From Trichomonas vaginalis G3 (taxonomy: Eukaryota > Parabasalia > Trichomonadida > Trichomonadidae), in assembly GCF_026262505.1 (NCBI RefSeq), contig NC_067204.1:22227300-22291299 (forward strand): a stretch of 64,000 nucleotides of DNA, in the 5' to 3' direction. Every line of letters starts with the position of its first letter. The stretch's first letter is position 1. The notes beneath the pieces are model-generated. The model did no database searches and was not told the DNA's origin. It saw only the letters and a list, made by a program, of their open reading frames with translations. The position numbers and the translations under genes are program-made. Positions 61,013 to 64,000 of the stretch are shown piece after piece.

Positions 61013-61644
61013 GATGTCTAATAATATGTACGAATTCTTTTTTCTATACAAATTACCCTTTATTAACTTTTTTATTAAAAAAAATATGATTTATCATTTT
61101 AATTAAATCAAAATAAACTTATATTTAGCTTGTTAAAGTTTTATAATACGCTTTGTTTTGTGTTCTTAACTCTTATTACATATAAAATCTCTTATCTTTA
61201 CCGAGATTAGAATTGTATTTGGTTTCTTTGATATTCCAGGAGCCATATGTTATCCGGATACGATCCATGTCCTAAATGAAAACATCACATTACTGGATCA
61301 TGAGATATTCAGCCACTCAATGAGATCAATGAGCAAGCTGATTATTTGTTTTGTAAAAGAAAAAGTGTGATTTGTTGTTAATTTTACCTCATTGCAGAAG
61401 GAATCATCTATTTTCAACCATGTTAAACTTACAAACCTTTCTTTAGATTTTGGCTTTTAAGATACCAAAATTAAGTAGTATTTTGATTGGTGATAGTAAA
61501 TATGTGATAAATTCTCACAAAATATTAAGTTTCCTTTTAGAAAAGTTAAATAATCGTGAATATAAATTTCATACTTCAAAGAGCATGTGCTCATTTACGA
61601 AAAACACATGCTATCAAACCAAATGATAACTATGAAATGTTGTG
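61013..61644. other. Intergenic region
   Basis: No gene seen. It ends in the Inr of the ankyrin gene. Confidence 0.5.
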
Positions 61645-61653
61645 TCACTTTTT
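61645..61653 (+). promoter_or_regulatory. Trichomonad initiator (Inr) of ankyrin gene
   Basis: TCACTTTTT (61645-61653), 28 nt before the ATG at 61681. It excludes the GTG-started longer frame. Confidence 0.65.
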
Positions 61654-61680
61654 AAGTGGTCAAACCATCTGAAACGCTCA

Positions 61681-63916
61681 ATGCAACCAGAATATAAATT
61701 CGTTGAGGATTTCAGCAACGCCGAGCTTCTTGATATATTCGTAATCCCTAATCAGGCTTCAAAAATCATATGGGACGTCAATTCCAATAATATTAAACAA
61801 ATATCATCACAAATTATCTGTCTCGTTAAAAATAACAAAATAAATATTCAAATGATACATTATTTGATTGATAAATTTTCAGAAATGCGAGAAAAAGATA
61901 TTGAAATATTTGCGGAACTTTATCAAGGCATAACAAACGAAATTCCGTACAATATCAAACCTACAAATAAGAGATTGGCTGATTTGTTATATTATAAAGG
62001 TCACAGATATTCAAATGATAAAGACTTTTCACCCAAAAAGACAGAAGAAGAAGCCCTGTATATATATTCAACGGAATCCCCTTTATACTGCATTGCTTGG
62101 GATGACATTAATGGTCTAAAAAGTAAATTCCCAGATTCTTCTATTGAAAAATTAATATGGTATAAAATGCATCCTATTGACTATGCAATTAAATATGGTT
62201 CAGAATTATGTTTCAACTACTTGAAGAATTTGGGAGCCAAGTATCATAAAAAATCTGCGAAATATGCAATTAAAGGCAGAAACATAAACATTTTTATGCA
62301 AATGGTAGATGATGGTGTGTCCTTTGATAATTTGTTCGATCTTGCATTGTATTATAAAAACTATGAGATCGCTGAATATATCCAAACACATTTTAAGCCA
62401 AATAATGTTTCATTAATAAGAAGTTTGGATTTCGGAAATTATGATATTGCTTCTTATTTGATTAATAAAGGTGTAGATGTTAATGAAGTTTACATCCACA
62501 TTCTTATTTTATTTATCATTATTTTATGACATTCATAGTCTTTTCATATCAATTAGTATTTTATTACATTATATTTCTTTTCATATCAATTAGTATTTTA
62601 TTACATTATATTTCTTTTCATATCAATTAGTATTTTATTACATTATATTTCTTTTCATATCAATTAGTATTTTATTACATTATATTTCTTTTCATATCAA
62701 TTACTACTTTACAAAATTATTTTGATATTAATGCAACTCCACTCAGTACTGCAATCAAAACGAATTCAATTGATATTGTTAAATTCTTAGTTGAACATGG
62801 TGCAAGTATCAACAAAGTACTTTTTTTTATCTTTTCATATTTCTCATCTTTTTATATTCTCATTTATTTCATATATATCATTGCTTTATGGAATTATTTT
62901 TCTTTTCATATCCATCATATCTTAATTATCATATCTATTTCTGATTTATAAAATTATATTTCTTTTCATATCTAGTATTGCTTTATGATATTATTTTGAA
63001 ATTTATACATCCCCGTTCAGAGTTGGTATCGAATCGAATTCAATTGAAAGTGTTAAATTCTTAGTTGAACATGGTGCAGATGTCAACGAGAAGTTTTTTC
63101 TTTTTCTTTTCATATTTATCATCTTTTCATGTTCTCATTTGTTCCATATCTATTATTGTTTTATGGAAATATCTTTCTTTTCATATTTTTCATTGTTTTG
63201 TTGGATTATTTTTGCTTCAATTTTTTTCTCTTTCTTTTCATAATATTATTGTTCATTTCATATCCAACATTGCTTTGTTCTATTCCTTTTATATTAATGA
63301 TCGCCCTCTCTCCGTTGCAATTAAACAGAATTCAATTGAGCTTGTCAAATATTTTGTTGAATATGGTGCAGATGTCAACCAGATAATATTTCAATTTCTT
63401 TTCATATCCTCAATTGTTTAATTATATTTTCTTTATGATAATATCTATCACTTTCTTTTCATATTTATTATTGCTTTATCATTTTCTCTATTTTATTATA
63501 TCTTTTATTTTTCCATGAGATTTTCTTTTCCTTCATATTTATTATTGGTATATGATATTTTCTTTCCTTTCATATTTATTATTGATACATCTCATTTTCT
63601 TTCCTTTCATATTTATTATTGATACATCTCATTTTCTTTCCTTTCATATTTATTATTGATACATCGCATTTTCTTTCCTTTCATATCAATCTTTGTTAAA
63701 TTTGATTTTCTTTTCTTTCATATTTATCATTACTTTATTTAATTTATTTTAATTTTATATTCAGAATGTTTTTATAGAATTCATTATATTTTGATATCTA
63801 TTATTGCTTTATTATATTCTTTTTAAGTGAATGAATGCCCTCTCACTCTTGCAATCAAATTAAAAGCAATTGAAATTATACCATATTTAGTTGAACATGG
63901 CGCAGATATCAACAAA
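61681..63916 (+). CDS. DUF3447-type ankyrin-repeat protein, split into modules, runs to or past 63916
   Basis: From ATG 61681 (MQPEYKFVEDFSNAELLDIF) an open frame of about 269 codons encodes a DUF3447-like N-terminal region and the first ankyrin-type repeats (MHPIDYAIKYGSELCFNYLK, YDIASYLINKGVDVNE), ending as coding sequence at 62487. Four more single-repeat modules follow at 62730-62816, 63007-63090, 63296-63382 and 63830-63916. Each is 84-87 nt and open, with the same layout (PLSTAIKTNSIDIVKFLVEHGASIN in form). They are separated by 242, 190, 205 and 447 nt of AT/CT-rich sequence full of stops. Every break is at the same place, just after the D/S-(V/I)-N-K/E end of a repeat. Three spacers begin GT (the last GTATGT, the trichomonad 5' splice consensus), but none ends in AG. 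Spliced gene, or gene eroded by satellite growth, are both possible. Confidence 0.6.
62539..62715 (+). repeat. 37-bp satellite array in ankyrin gene spacer 1
   Basis: Unit TCATATCAATTAGTATTTTA plus TTACATTATATTTCTTT, with starts at 62544, 62581, 62618, 62655 and 62692, so an exact 37-bp period. Confidence 0.9.
63560..63720 (+). repeat. 37-bp satellite array in ankyrin gene spacer 4
   Basis: Unit TCATATTTATTATTGATACA plus TCTCATTTTCTTTCCTT. TCATAT starts recur every 37 bp at 63570, 63607, 63644 and 63681. The unit is a diverged relative of the one at 62539-62715. Spacer 2 has TCATAT starts at 62869/62906 and 62929/62966, also 37 bp apart. Confidence 0.88.
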
Positions 63917-64000
63917 GTATGTTTCCTCTATTGTTTTATATATATCATTGATTTATGGTGTCCTTTTTTTATTCACATTTATAATTAATTTGTGATATTT

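Noticed and set aside
61642-61680. GTG-initiated N-terminal extension of the ankyrin protein
   Set aside because: It overlaps the Inr (TCACTTTTT), so transcription would start inside it. ATG 61681 is the first usable start.
62539-63720. Regular 37-bp repeats resembling a CRISPR array
   Set aside because: Units are head-to-tail with no unique spacers between them, and the setting is a eukaryotic gene.

Overview
The window looks like nuclear DNA of a trichomonad (parabasalid) protist, Trichomonas vaginalis or a close relative. It is very AT-rich. The host genes are intronless or nearly so and belong to families expanded in trichomonads: glycine-rich proteins, DUF3447-type ankyrin proteins and an F5/8-type discoidin protein. 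Several start just downstream of a TCA(C/T)TTTTT-type initiator (Inr). The mobile load is also typical: two large Maverick/Polinton elements, each hit by a Tvmar1-like mariner. The species is inferred.

Layout. 1-1647 is an inverted, apparently identical copy of 28270-29916 and ends at a 100-N gap (1648-1747). 1748-2826 is a mariner cut by the gap. 2827-22502 is Maverick 1, lacking its left end: capsid, minor virion genes, protein-primed DNA polymerase B, two KilA-N proteins (one with a T5orf172 nuclease domain), integrase, a phage-tail-fibre-like gene and packaging ATPase. It has about a dozen breaks and sits next to a host membrane-protein gene. 22503-36484 is host DNA: the membrane protein, a 3.4 kb AT-rich desert, a large ORF fragment joined to a broken glycine-rich gene, a whole adaptor-complex large subunit (AP-4 epsilon-like), an unknown gene and a broken F5/8 gene. 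36485-57210 is Maverick 2, complete end to end, with 0.89 kb terminal inverted repeats and a 6-bp target duplication (CACCTT). It has about ten breaks and a mariner in its ATPase gene. It carries PolB with an HNH-like insert, integrase, a whole PrimPol-SF3 helicase, fibre gene, whole major capsid gene, two amphipathic peptides sharing an N-terminus, and one copy of an unknown gene in each terminal repeat. 57217-64000 is host DNA: a small gene with a textbook Inr, a HeH/SAP-like single-pass membrane protein, a coiled-coil protein and an ankyrin gene split into 87-nt modules by 37-bp satellite arrays.

How the genes work together. In each Maverick, one set serves replication and integration (PolB, integrase, PrimPol-helicase) and another serves virion building (capsid, penton-like, ATPase, fibre, membrane-active peptides). 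This is the genome plan of a virus-like element, now a fossil in both cases. Structures not explained by genes are: double-hairpin palindromes whose stems vary with compensation, several lying in frame inside Maverick genes; inverted repeats bracketing single genes (the helicase in Maverick 2, an unknown gene in Maverick 1); a tRNA-like A/B-box element; and promoter-like motifs shared among Maverick genes and unlike the host Inr.
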